Assembly: GCA_965199095.1 (NCBI GenBank)
Contig: CBDAQM010000007.1
Coordinates: 310,001 to 374,000 of the forward strand
Direction: 5' to 3'
Source of the DNA: LMUY01 sp965199095
GTDB lineage: Bacteria > Pseudomonadota > Alphaproteobacteria > Acetobacterales > Acetobacteraceae
DNA: 64,000 nucleotides
The position numbers were made by a program, and so were the translations under genes. A model generated the notes under the pieces. It saw only the letters and a list, made by a program, of their open reading frames with translations. It was not told the origin of the DNA and searched no databases. Shown here piece by piece: positions 15,888-24,603 of this stretch. Position 1 is the stretch's first letter. Each line of letters opens with the position of its first letter.

Positions 15888-17974
15888 GCTATGCGCTCCT
15901 TGCGGTCCATCACGATCGAACCCAGCCCATCGATCCACACGTCGAACGCGTCGGTGACGAAGGTGGACGTCTCGTCCTCGGCGATCAGCGCCGGGCCCGG
16001 CAGGCGCGCGCCCGGGCGGAGGTGCTCGCGCCGGTAGCGGGGCACTTGCATAGCCTGTCCGGACCGCCCGTCGAATATCTCGGCCACGCCGGAGGCCTCT
16101 GGCGGAGCAGTGGGGCCGGGCAGGGCGATCGGCTCGGGCAACGCCGTTGCCGTGGCCATCAGCACCGACCAGGCCATGATCTCGACCGCGGCGTTGGGGA
16201 TCACGCGCTTGAACATTACCTTGTAGGCGGCTTCGAATTGCGCGCGGAGCACGGCGTCATCGGCCGGGCCCAACTCGCGCAATGGAAGCTCCACCGCGAT
16301 CTCGTGCCCCTGGCCGATATAGCGCATGAACGCGACCCGGCGCTCCGTCAATGCTTGGCCAAGCGCCGCCGGTTCCACCCACGTGCGGATCTCGCTCGCC
16401 ATATCGCCCAACAGCGCACCAGCCGCCGCATGGTCGAAGCTTCCCAGACGCATATACGTCGTCCGCACCACCTCGTAGGACACGGGCGCGGCCAGGAAAC
16501 CGATGGCGGAGCCTACGCCCGCATTCGGCGGCACGATCACGCGCTGCACGCCGATCTTCTCCGCCACTCGCGCCACGTGCAACGGAGCCGCCCCGCCAAA
16601 CGCGATCATGGTGTGCTGGCTTGCGGACACGCCCCGCTCCACCGTATGCACGCGGGCTGCGCTGGCCATGGTCTCGCACACCATCTCATAAACGGCGTAG
16701 GCCGCCATGTCCGGCCCCATGCCGAGCCCGGCGCCAACCTCCACCTCGAGCGCCGCGCGGGCGAGGTCCGGCCTAAGCTGGATCGAGCCCCCGGCAAAAT
16801 CGTCCGGGTCGATCAGCCCGAGCACCAGGTCGGCGTCCGTCACCGCGGGCCGGGTGCCGCCCAGGCCGTAGCAAGCCGGGCCCGGCACCGAGGAGGCACT
16901 CTCCGGACCGACGGTGACGCGCTTCAGCGCATCCAGGCGGGCGAGCGAGCCCCCGCCCGCGCCGATCTCGACCATCTCGACGACGGGGATGCGCACGGGG
17001 AGCCCGCTACCCTTCAGGAAACGCGCGGCCCGGTCCACCTCGAATACCCGCACGGTCTGTGAGGCATAATCCTCGATGAGGCTGATCTTGGCGGTGGTGC
17101 CCCCCATGTCGAACGCCAAAACCTTGCGCTCGCCCAGCCGGGCTGCGATCTGCGCCGCGAACACGGACCCGCCGGCCGGGCCGGACTCCACCAGCCGTAC
17201 GGGAAAGCGCCGCGCCATCTCGACCGAAGTCAGCCCGCCGCCAGACGTCATCAGGCTCAGGACGCCGCGGAACCCGGCCTCGCGCAGCCGCCGTTCCATG
17301 CGTTCCAGATAGCTGTCCATCAACGGCTGTACGTAGGCATTGGCGACCGTGGTGGAGGTGCGTTCGTATTCCCGGATCTCTGGGCAAACTTCGTGCGAAA
17401 GCGAGATCCGGACGCCGGGCAGCGCCGCCCGCAGCATCTCTGCGATGCGCCGCTCATCGGTTCCATCCACGTAGGAGTGGATCAGTGCGACCGCGACGCT
17501 CTCCACCCTCTCCCGGCGCAGGCGGTCGACCACGCCCGCCACGTCCGCCTCGATCAGCGGCAGCAGCACCTTGCCGCGTGCATCGATCCGCTGCCGGACG
17601 GTGAAGCGCAGCGGGCGCGGCACCAGCGGCTTTGGCCGGGCGATCGCGAGTTCGTATTGATCGTAGCGGCTTTCGGTGCCGATCTCGAGCACGTCGCGGA
17701 AGCCGTCCGTGGCGATTAGCGCCGTCTTGGCGCCGCGTCGCTCGATGATGGCGTTGGTGGCGAGCGTGGTACCGTGCACGAAGCCGTCCACCGCCGCGAT
17801 CTCCGTCCCGGCCAGCGCCAGCGCCGCGTCGATCCCGGTGAGCACGCCTTCCTCCGGGGCCGCAGGGGTGGTGAGCACCTTGGTCGTCCAACGGCTGCCG
17901 CCCCGTTCGACCACGATGTCCGTGAACGTTCCGCCGACATCGGCGGAGAGCCGGGTGCGTGTGTCTGATGTCAC
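15884..17974 (-). CDS. hyuA: Hydantoinase A / 5-oxoprolinase alpha-type subunit
   Basis: A 696-residue ASKHA-fold ATPase subunit that activates the cyclic substrate by phosphorylation. The N-terminal phosphate-1 loop SADVGGTFTDIVVE, the TTLATNAIIERRGAKTALIAT block, SHEVCPEIREYERTSTTVAN and the adenosine motif FDMGGTTAKISLI are all present. So are the GGAAPLHV and PPNAGVGSAIGF segments of the C-terminal half. Length is normal. It lies 12 bases downstream of the periplasmic binding-protein gene and overlaps hyuB by four bases, so uptake and ring opening appear co-expressed. Confidence 0.94.
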   Translation of the reverse strand: MTSDTRTRLSADVGGTFTDIVVERGGSRWTTKVLTTPAAPEEGVLTGIDAALALAGTEIAAVDGFVHGTTLATNAIIERRGAKTALIATDGFRDVLEIGTESRYDQYELAIARPKPLVPRPLRFTVRQRIDARGKVLLPLIEADVAGVVDRLRRERVESVAVALIHSYVDGTDERRIAEMLRAALPGVRISLSHEVCPEIREYERTSTTVANAYVQPLMDSYLERMERRLREAGFRGVLSLMTSGGGLTSVEMARRFPVRLVESGPAGGSVFAAQIAARLGERKVLAFDMGGTTAKISLIEDYASQTVRVFEVDRAARFLKGSGLPVRIPVVEMVEIGAGGGSLARLDALKRVTVGPESASSVPGPACYGLGGTRPAVTDADLVLGLIDPDDFAGGSIQLRPDLARAALEVEVGAGLGMGPDMAAYAVYEMVCETMASAARVHTVERGVSASQHTMIAFGGAAPLHVARVAEKIGVQRVIVPPNAGVGSAIGFLAAPVSYEVVRTTYMRLGSFDHAAAGALLGDMASEIRTWVEPAALGQALTERRVAFMRYIGQGHEIAVELPLRELGPADDAVLRAQFEAAYKVMFKRVIPNAAVEIMAWSVLMATATALPEPIALPGPTAPPEASGVAEIFDGRSGQAMQVPRYRREHLRPGARLPGPALIAEDETSTFVTDAFDVWIDGLGSIVMDRKERIA

Positions 17975-17986
17975 CGGTGCACCCCC

Positions 17987-19570
17987 TCAGCTCGCGATGT
18001 AGGCATGGGCGAAGTTGCCCTCGACGCCGTCCGCGGTCACGGAATGGCCAAGCGCCCGCTTGTTATGGATAGTGTACCAGCGTGGCACGCCGATATTGAT
18101 GTCGGGCGCGTCGGCCATGACGATCTGCTGGAACTCCATGAACTCGGCGCGGCGCTTGGCCGGATCCGGCTCGACCGCCGCTTGCTCGAGCAACGCGTCC
18201 ACCTTTGGATTGCGGTAATAGGTGGTGTTGGAGAACGGCACGCCCTTGATGATGTTCTTCGACCAGTAGAGGCGCATTACCCCCACAGTCGGGTCGAACA
18301 AGTTGCTGAACGTGGTGCAGGTGAGATCGAAATCACGGTCGGTGTAGACGCGCTTGACATAGCTGCCGGTATCGGATGCCCGCACCTCAACCGCGATTCC
18401 GACGCGGCCGAGTGCCGCGCGGATGAAGTCACCCAGGCGGCGGCTCTCGTCGGCGGTCGGGTCGGCTTCGAAGAAGATGTGGAAGCGTGTGCGGTCCGCG
18501 CCGCGGGGTAGCCTCGCCTGATCCAGCAGCGTTTCGGCCTGCGCCACGTTGAACGGGTACGGCGTTGGCGCCGGGTCATGGTACTCGGACAGAAAAGGTG
18601 CGATGGGTGCCGCACACTCGTCATACGTACTGTAGAATATCACCTTGCAGATTGCGGCGGCGTTGATGGCATGGCTGATCGCCTGCCGCACCGGCAGTTT
18701 GGAAAAGTACTGGTTATCCATGTTGAAATTCAAGCTGTAGACGTTGTTGCTGTATTCGTAGCCTTTGGTCTCGAACACCAGGTTGCCCGCACTTCGCAGC
18801 CGCTCCACGTCGCTCAGCGCCACCGGCGTGCGGTAGCCGAGGTCCACGTTCCCGGACTCGAGGGCGGCCGAGCGCGCCGCCGCGTCCGGAATGAATTTCA
18901 CGACGAGCTGGTCCAGGTACGGTCGCGGCTGGTCCCAGTACTCGTTGTTGCGTTCGTAGATCACGTGGTCGCCGCGGGCCCATTCCTTGAAGCGGAACGG
19001 CCCCGTCCCGATCGGGGAGACGTTGTTGCGGTTGGTGAAAGGGTCCGTGCCGTCATAAACGTGCTTGGGAATGATCGGGGACTCTGCGGCGGCGAATGCG
19101 CGGAGCAGGTAGGGGATCGGCGCATCCAGCCGCAGCACCACGGTGTGCGGGTCGGGTGTCTCCACCGCCGTCACGTGCGCGAACGTGCTGCGCCCGCGCG
19201 GATGCGACGTCTTCAGGATGGCCAGCGACGCGGCAACGTCCGCCGAGGTGAAGTCCTCGCCGTCATGCCATTTCACGCCTTGGCGCAGGGTGAAGGTATA
19301 GGTCAGTTCGTCCGGCGAGATGTTCCAGGCCGTCGCCAGTTGCGGTTGCGGCCGCATCTCGTGGTCGTACCAGAGCAGGCCCTCCGTCACCTTCGCACTC
19401 GTGGTCAGGCTGTTGGTGCTGACCAGCGAGACCATGGAGGGCGGCTCGCTATAGAACATGATCGTCATCGTGCCGCCGCGTTTCGGCGCCGGCTGGGCGC
19501 TGGCGAAGCGTGGCGCGACGAGGGCGCCGGCGGAGGCGGCAAGCAGGGTGCGGCGGGTTGGGTTGGGCAT
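17987..19570 (-). CDS. Dipeptide/oligopeptide-type ABC transporter substrate-binding protein
   Basis: A 527-residue periplasmic solute receptor (SBP family 5). The start MPNPTRRTLLAASAGALVAP carries a twin-arginine signal and an A-S-A-Q-type cleavage site. The mature protein shows DELTYTFTLRQGVKWHDGED and GTGPFRFKEW, both family signatures. The open frame continues 147 codons upstream through the neighbouring ATPase gene, but that extension is not protein-like. It is placed between the transporter ATPase genes and hyuA, so it probably delivers the cyclic amide or dipeptide substrate that HyuAB hydrolyses. Confidence 0.92.
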   Translation of the reverse strand: MPNPTRRTLLAASAGALVAPRFASAQPAPKRGGTMTIMFYSEPPSMVSLVSTNSLTTSAKVTEGLLWYDHEMRPQPQLATAWNISPDELTYTFTLRQGVKWHDGEDFTSADVAASLAILKTSHPRGRSTFAHVTAVETPDPHTVVLRLDAPIPYLLRAFAAAESPIIPKHVYDGTDPFTNRNNVSPIGTGPFRFKEWARGDHVIYERNNEYWDQPRPYLDQLVVKFIPDAAARSAALESGNVDLGYRTPVALSDVERLRSAGNLVFETKGYEYSNNVYSLNFNMDNQYFSKLPVRQAISHAINAAAICKVIFYSTYDECAAPIAPFLSEYHDPAPTPYPFNVAQAETLLDQARLPRGADRTRFHIFFEADPTADESRRLGDFIRAALGRVGIAVEVRASDTGSYVKRVYTDRDFDLTCTTFSNLFDPTVGVMRLYWSKNIIKGVPFSNTTYYRNPKVDALLEQAAVEPDPAKRRAEFMEFQQIVMADAPDINIGVPRWYTIHNKRALGHSVTADGVEGNFAHAYIAS

Positions 19571-19584
19571 GGTGGCTCCCTTGG

Positions 19585-20517
19585 TCAGACCAGGTGACAG
19601 GCGGCTTCGTGACCGGGTGAGACCGGGCGCAACGCCGGATCTTCGGCCGAGCAGCGGTCGAAGGCGAGCGGGCATCGCGCTTGGAACCGGCAACCACCCG
19701 CCCCCACCGGCGCCGCTTCCCCCCGCAGCGCGACCGGGGCACGTACGTGGTCCGGTTGCGGATGCGGCACCGCCGCCAGCAGGGCGCGCGTATAGGGGTG
19801 TTTCGGTTCGCGCCACAGCTCGGCATAGGGCGCGCTCTCGACAATGCGGCCGAGATACATCACCAGGACCCGGTCCGCGAAGTAGCGCACCACCGAGAGG
19901 TCGTGCGAGATGAATAGGTAGCTCAACCCTAAGTCCCGTTTGAGGTCCACCAACAGGTTCAGGATTTGCGCTTGGATCGACAGGTCCAGCGCCGACACCG
20001 GTTCGTCGCAAACGATCAGCTCCGGGCGCAGCACCAACGCGCGGGCGATACCGATGCGCTGCCGCTGCCCCCCAGAGAACTCGTGCGGGTAGCGGTCGAG
20101 CGCCGACGGCGGCAGCCCGACGCGCGCCATCATGTCCCGCACCTGCGCCCGGCGCACGGCCCGCCCCCGGACGCCATGCACTTTCAAGGGCGTCTCCAGC
20201 AGCGTGCCGACCGTCTGGCGGGGGTTGAGCGAGCCGAGCGCATCCTGGAACACCATCTGCATCCGGCGTCGGATCGGCCGCAATGCCGCCGGGCGCAGCG
20301 TGGTCAGCTCCTGCCCGCCGAGCCGAATGCTGCCCGAACTCGGCTCCACCAGCCGCAGGATCGTCTTGCCTAGGGTGGATTTACCGCAGCCGCTTTCCCC
20401 CACCAAGCCGACCGTCTCGCCCGCCGCCACCGCGAGCGATACGCCGTCTACCGCGCTGACCCGGCGGCCGCGCGAAGCATACTGCGTGTGCAGGCTCTCA
20501 ACCGAAAGCAGCGACAT
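19585..20517 (-). CDS. Oligopeptide-type ABC transporter ATP-binding protein (DppF/OppF)
   Basis: A cytoplasmic ATPase of about 310 residues that powers a peptide-type importer. It starts at MSLLSVESLHTQYASRG and shows Walker A GESGCGKSTLG, the Q-loop MVFQDALGSLNP, signature SGGQRQR, Walker B LIVCDEPVSALD and the switch histidine in LFISHDLSV. The C-terminal OppF-type cysteine cluster (CRFQARCPLAFDRC) is present. It overlaps the preceding ATPase gene by about 20 bases. An upstream ATG at 20556 is in frame but adds residues unlike the family. Confidence 0.92.
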   Translation of the reverse strand: MSLLSVESLHTQYASRGRRVSAVDGVSLAVAAGETVGLVGESGCGKSTLGKTILRLVEPSSGSIRLGGQELTTLRPAALRPIRRRMQMVFQDALGSLNPRQTVGTLLETPLKVHGVRGRAVRRAQVRDMMARVGLPPSALDRYPHEFSGGQRQRIGIARALVLRPELIVCDEPVSALDLSIQAQILNLLVDLKRDLGLSYLFISHDLSVVRYFADRVLVMYLGRIVESAPYAELWREPKHPYTRALLAAVPHPQPDHVRAPVALRGEAAPVGAGGCRFQARCPLAFDRCSAEDPALRPVSPGHEAACHLV

Positions 20518-21508
20518 TGCGGGCCTCCGCATCGGCGGCTTCCACGATGCAGGCAACCCGGCGCCCGGGCTCGATCCGCTCCAGCGGAGGCGGCGCCTGG
20601 CGGCAGCCCGGTATCACCGCCGGGCACCGCGGTGCAAAGGCACAGCCTGTCTCCCTCGTGGCGGACACGACGCTGCCGGGTATCTCGGTCAGCCGCGCCG
20701 TGGTGTAATGTGCCTTCTGCTCGCCGATGGCGGCCTGCAGCAGGCCGCGTGCGTAGGGGTGCCGCGGCCGTGCAAAGAACGGAGCGACCGGTGAATGCTC
20801 CACGATGCGCCCGGCATACATCACCGCCACGCGGTCGGCCCATTGTGCCACCACGCCTAGATCGTGGGTGATCAGCAGCACCGCCATACCCAATTGGCGC
20901 CGCAGGCTGCCCAGTAGGTCCAGCACCTGCGCCTGGATCGTCACGTCCAGCGCCGTCGTCGGCTCGTCGGCGATCACGAGCCGGGGCTGGCAGGCGACCG
21001 CCATCGCGATCATGACTCGCTGGCGCATGCCACCCGAGAAATGGTGGGGGAATTCGTCCGCCCGGCGCTGCGGCTCCGGGATCCCGACCAGATCGAGCAG
21101 CTCCACGACGCGCCGGCGAGCCCCCGCGCGGGAGATCGTCTCGTGCCGGCGCAGCACCTCGCCGATCTGACGGCCGATGGTCAGCACCGGGTTCAGCGAG
21201 GTCATCGGTTCCTGCAGGATCAACGACATGCGCTTGCCGCGGATATCACGCAGGGCGCGCGGCGATGCGGCGGCAAGGTCGGTGCCTTCCAGCAGCACGC
21301 GTCCCCCCGTGATGCGGGCGGTCTTGGGCAGCAGGCGCATGATCGCCAGCGCCGACACCGACTTGCCGCAGCCGCTTTCCCCGATCAGCGCGAGCGTTTC
21401 GCCCGGTGCCACCCGGAAGCTGACACTGTGCACAACGATGTTCGCGCCGAAACCGACCGAAAGGTCCTGCACCTCCAGCAGCGACGGGAAGCTGGGCAGC
21501 GCCGTCAA
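20498..21508 (-). CDS. Oligopeptide-type ABC transporter ATP-binding protein (DppD/OppD)
   Basis: The second ATPase of the importer. It has Walker A GESGCGKSVSA, Q-loop LILQEPMTSLNPVLTIG, signature FSGGMRQRVMIA, Walker B LVIADEPTTALD, switch LLITHDLGVV and the C-terminal cysteine motif CAFAPRCPAVIPGC. The frame is open up to an ATG at 21661, but that would overlap the permease gene by about 157 bases with non-family sequence. The first plausible start is a TTG at 21508, four bases into the end of the permease gene. The start is therefore uncertain; the body is not. Confidence 0.9.
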   Translation of the reverse strand: MTALPSFPSLLEVQDLSVGFGANIVVHSVSFRVAPGETLALIGESGCGKSVSALAIMRLLPKTARITGGRVLLEGTDLAAASPRALRDIRGKRMSLILQEPMTSLNPVLTIGRQIGEVLRRHETISRAGARRRVVELLDLVGIPEPQRRADEFPHHFSGGMRQRVMIAMAVACQPRLVIADEPTTALDVTIQAQVLDLLGSLRRQLGMAVLLITHDLGVVAQWADRVAVMYAGRIVEHSPVAPFFARPRHPYARGLLQAAIGEQKAHYTTARLTEIPGSVVSATRETGCAFAPRCPAVIPGCRQAPPPLERIEPGRRVACIVEAADAEARNVAAFG

Positions 21509-22380
21509 ATCGGGCTGGACCTTGGGTTCAACACCTCGTTCAACCCGTCGCCCAGCAGGTTGAGCGAAAGCACGGTGACCGCGATCGCCGCCCCCGGCAG
21601 CGCGGTCAGGAACCAGGCGGTCCGCAGCAGCGCGCGGCCATCCCCGATCATGCTGCCCCAACTGACCAGGTTCGGGTCCCCCATGTTGAGGAAGGCGAGC
21701 CCCGCCTCCGTCAGGATCGCGTTGGCCACCAGCACCGAGGTGCTGACGATCACCGGCGCCATCGCGTTCGGCATGATCTCCCGCAGGATGATCCGCGCCG
21801 GGCCGTAGCCGAGCGCACGCGCCGCCATGACGAAATCCGCCTGCCGTAGCGATCGGAACTGCGCCCGCACCAGCCGGGCGATCACCGGCCAGGAGGACAC
21901 GCCGATGGACAGGGCGATCAACCGCGCCGAGGGTTGCCCGATCGCCACCAGCACGATGACCAGCAGGAAGGTCGGCACCGTCTGGAACAACTCGGTCAGC
22001 CGGACCAGCGCGTTATCCAGCCAGCCTCCGAAATAGCCGCCGAGAGCGCCCACCAGCGTACCGATCACGAGCCCGATCGCCGCGGCACTGACGCCGACCA
22101 GCAAGGACACCCGCGCGCCATAGGCCAGCCCTGTCGCCACGTCGCGGCCCAGGCTGTCGGTGCCGAGCGGGAAAGCCGGGTCCTCGCCGGGCCAAAGCGT
22201 CGGCGAACCAACCATGTCCTGCGGATCGCCAGGGAATACCCAAGGCGCCGTCGCTGCCGCCAGCACGACGGTGAGCAGGATGGCCGCGCCGATCAGCAAT
22301 GACGGGTTGCGCAGGATTGCGGAGCGGAGGCGGGATGCCCGGTGAACCGGACCGGTGAGGGCCGCCTGCGCACCGCTCAT
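21505..22380 (-). CDS. ABC transporter permease (DppC type)
   Basis: An inner-membrane permease of about 291 residues, starting MSGAQAALTGPVHRASR. Six hydrophobic segments are visible. The N-terminal OppC-like helix is followed by PLGTDSLGRDVATGLAYGAR, a hallmark of the DppC branch, and the EAA-like loop is ARALGYGPARIILREIMPN. Its start lies two bases from the stop of the DppB-type gene. The open frame extends 19 codons further upstream, but those overlap the neighbour. It forms the transmembrane pore with the DppB-type partner. Confidence 0.92.
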   Translation of the reverse strand: MSGAQAALTGPVHRASRLRSAILRNPSLLIGAAILLTVVLAAATAPWVFPGDPQDMVGSPTLWPGEDPAFPLGTDSLGRDVATGLAYGARVSLLVGVSAAAIGLVIGTLVGALGGYFGGWLDNALVRLTELFQTVPTFLLVIVLVAIGQPSARLIALSIGVSSWPVIARLVRAQFRSLRQADFVMAARALGYGPARIILREIMPNAMAPVIVSTSVLVANAILTEAGLAFLNMGDPNLVSWGSMIGDGRALLRTAWFLTALPGAAIAVTVLSLNLLGDGLNEVLNPRSSPI

Positions 22381-22381
22381 G

Positions 22382-23368
22382 TCAGTGCGCCTCGATCCGA
22401 GGGTCGAGCCATGCGTGCAGCAGATCGACCCCGACATTGGCCACGATGACCAGCAAAGAGGACAGCAGCAGGATGCCGAGCAATACGTTGAAGTCCCGCC
22501 CGGTCACCGCGTCGAGCGCCAGGCGGCCCATGCCGGGCCAGCCATACACCGTCTCCACCACCACGGCGCCGCCGAGCAAGTTGCCGATATTCATGCCGGC
22601 AACGGTGGTCACGGGGATGAGCGCGTTGCGCAGCGCATGCCGCATTTGCACCGTCACGGGATGCAGCCCCTTGGCGGCAGCCGTGCGCATGAAGTCCTGG
22701 CCCTGCACCTCGATCATCGTGGCCCGGGTCAGTCTTGCATAGACGGCGATGAAAAACGACGAGAGCGCCAAAGACGGCATCACGAGGTAGGAAGCGCGGT
22801 CCGCGATAAGCCGCAGGCCCGACAGGTTCACCCCCACCGTCATGTTGCCGTTGGACGGCAGCCAGCCGAGTTTAACGGAGAACAGCACGATCGCCATCAG
22901 CCCGACCCAGAAACCCGGCGTCGAGTAGAACAGCAGCACGACGACCTGCAGCACCCGGTCCGGCCAGCGCCCCGCATAGATCGCCATCACCCAGCCGGCC
23001 AGCACGCCCAAGACCAACGCCATACCAAGCGCGCACAGCATGAGCAGCAGCGTGTTCGGCAATGCCGCCATGATAAGCTGGGAGACCGGCAGGCCGAACC
23101 GGGCGGAGGTTCCGAGGTCAAAATGGGCGAGGTTGCCGAGATAATTGGCAAGCTGGTTGAGCAAGGGTTGGTCGAGGCCGAACTGCGCCCGCAACATGGA
23201 CATCGTTTCAGCCGTCGCGGAACCGGACTGCCCGGCGAGCACGTCGGCTGCGTCGCCGGGAACGAGTTGCAGCAGTAGGAAGCTGAGCACGACGATGCCC
23301 AGCATTGTCGGAACGGCCTGGACGGCGGTGCGTCGCAGCGTCGACGCGACCCGACCCAGCGCCGCCAC
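22382..23368 (-). CDS. ABC transporter permease (DppB type)
   Basis: An inner-membrane permease of about 328 residues. The GTG at 23368 gives VAALGRVASTLRRTAVQAVP and then the first membrane helix MLGIVVLSFLLLQLVPGDAA, which matches the family start. The longer open frame to 23431 is not needed. The periplasmic motif ARFGLPVSQLIMAALPNTLL and the EAA loop AAAKGLHPVTVQMRHALRNA are present. It is the first complete gene of the dppBCDF-SBP-hyuAB unit. Immediately upstream lies a formamidase fragment rather than a clean promoter, so transcription may start farther back, near 24.5 kb. Confidence 0.92.
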   Translation of the reverse strand: MAALGRVASTLRRTAVQAVPTMLGIVVLSFLLLQLVPGDAADVLAGQSGSATAETMSMLRAQFGLDQPLLNQLANYLGNLAHFDLGTSARFGLPVSQLIMAALPNTLLLMLCALGMALVLGVLAGWVMAIYAGRWPDRVLQVVVLLFYSTPGFWVGLMAIVLFSVKLGWLPSNGNMTVGVNLSGLRLIADRASYLVMPSLALSSFFIAVYARLTRATMIEVQGQDFMRTAAAKGLHPVTVQMRHALRNALIPVTTVAGMNIGNLLGGAVVVETVYGWPGMGRLALDAVTGRDFNVLLGILLLSSLLVIVANVGVDLLHAWLDPRIEAH

Positions 23369-23541
23369 CCTAGAGGCTTTCCGATACCTTGTGCATTGCA
23401 CAATCCTGCGCCGCGGCGAGGCGGCTTGCAAGCAGTACCGCGCCTGTGCCGCCCGGGTATATTACAGGCCGAAACACGCTTCCTTGACGCGGTGGAACGG
23501 CATCGAAACCGAAGAAGGCGCCACGTCCGCTCAGGTGGGCG

Positions 23542-23925
23542 AAAAACCGCGCGGCAGATCCTTGCATGCACGCCTTGCCGCCCGTCCACCACCTGGGTGA
23601 CCGCGAAATCGGCGGCCGCGCTCATCAGCGAACAGGCGTCTTCCCGGCTTAGCCCGCGATGGTCGGTAAGCAGGCGGAGCATCTCGAGCCTGGCGTTGCG
23701 CATCGCCACATTCAGGTCTTCGTCGAACCCGTGCGTCATCCAACAATCCGGCGTTTGCAACAGCGGCGAGGGAAAGCTGAAATCACGGCGCACGAACAAC
23801 TGGAACATCACGTCGCGCGAGGCTTCGATGGCGGTGCCGCTGATCTCGCCGTCGCCCTGAGACATATGCGGGTCGCCGACCGAGAACAATGCGCCATCCA
23901 CCTGGCGGTTCGGAGCCGGCTCCAT
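23542..23925 (-). pseudogene. Acetamidase/formamidase fragment
   Basis: A stretch of 128 residues matches the C-terminal half of the FmdA/AmdA amidase family: ALFSVGDPHMSQGDGEISGT, TPDCWMTHGFDEDLNVAMRN and VVDGRQGVHARICRAVF. A TAG lies three codons before the first Met, and no N-terminal half exists upstream. After CRAVF the frame runs on into unrelated sequence, so the natural stop is also gone. This is a remnant left between the transporter operon and a second set of gene fragments. It hints that amide hydrolysis was once part of the pathway. Confidence 0.8.
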
Positions 23926-24019
23926 GTGGGGTTCCTATCGGCCAAGCCGCCGCCAGAGGGGCCGGACATCGATCGCGCATCCAACATGGCGAGCCGTTGG
24001 GTGTGCGCTGGAGGAGGTG

Positions 24020-24433
24020 GGCGAGTCCGGTTTGCAGGTCCGTAATCCCGAGCTTGCGTTCGCCACGCCGGACCACGCGGTCTCCAGCGTCCCGGGCCGT
24101 CCCGCTGCCAGCTTCCCCCCGGGCAGAAGCTGCACGATGGGCTGCGAAATCGTGCCGCGGCCACCGGAATCCGCTTCTTCGACCTTGGCGAGGACGGTCA
24201 AGGGATCGTTCACGTCATGGCTCCGGAGCTTGGTCTCGTGCTTCCCGGGGTCACCCTGATCTGCGGCGACAGCCATACCTGCACCAACGGCGGGCCAGGC
24301 GCACTCGCGTTCGGCGTCGGCTCTACCGAATTGACCCACGCGCTCGCCACGCAGACCTTGCGGCAACGCCGGCCGCGCCGCATGCGTGTCCGCTTCGAGG
24401 GTGCGACCGGGCCCGGCGTCGGTCCGAAGGACG
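24020..24433 (+). pseudogene. leuC: 3-isopropylmalate dehydratase large-subunit (LeuC-type) fragment, frameshifted
   Basis: On the plus strand one frame gives LEEVGESGLQVRNPELAFAT-PDHAV (about 24020-24110). The next frame gives LHDGLRNRAAATGIRFFDLG, IVHVMAPELGLVLPGVTLIC, GDSHTCTNGGPGALAFG and STELTHALATQTLRQRR up to about 24433. These are the N-terminal blocks of the aconitase-superfamily LeuC proteins, including the GDSHT motif. One frameshift near 24115 and missing N- and C-terminal parts make it non-functional. It lies antisense to everything around it. Confidence 0.8.
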
Positions 24434-24450
24434 CGGCGGCGGCTGATCAT
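24425..24450 (-). pseudogene. Truncated start of a secreted protein (signal-peptide stub)
   Basis: An ATG at 24450 (minus strand) follows a good GAGGGAGC ribosome-binding site and encodes MISRRRVL, the beginning of a twin-arginine signal peptide. The coding sense is then lost at the LeuC-type fragment. I read it as the stub of a lost solute-binding protein. The leader and promoter that served it may now drive the downstream dpp-hyu genes. Confidence 0.35.
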
Positions 24451-24603
24451 GGGATGCTCCCTCTCGGTCGGCGGAGTGACCACGCAAAAGCGGACCAGCG
24501 ACACCCGGTCGTTGCCTCCAGCGCGGTTCGACATCAACCGAGCAGCCCCATTTCATCGTGCGTTACGCGGCCACGGGCCCGGTGCAGGCCGCGCGAGCGC
24601 CGC

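Noticed and set aside
22987..23541. Extension of the formamidase fragment to 22987
   Set aside because: After CRAVF the frame is antisense-like sequence overlapping the DppB gene in a different frame.
24020..24433. A working LeuC/aconitase gene
   Set aside because: It covers only the N-terminal blocks in two frames, and no cluster cysteines or swivel domain follow.
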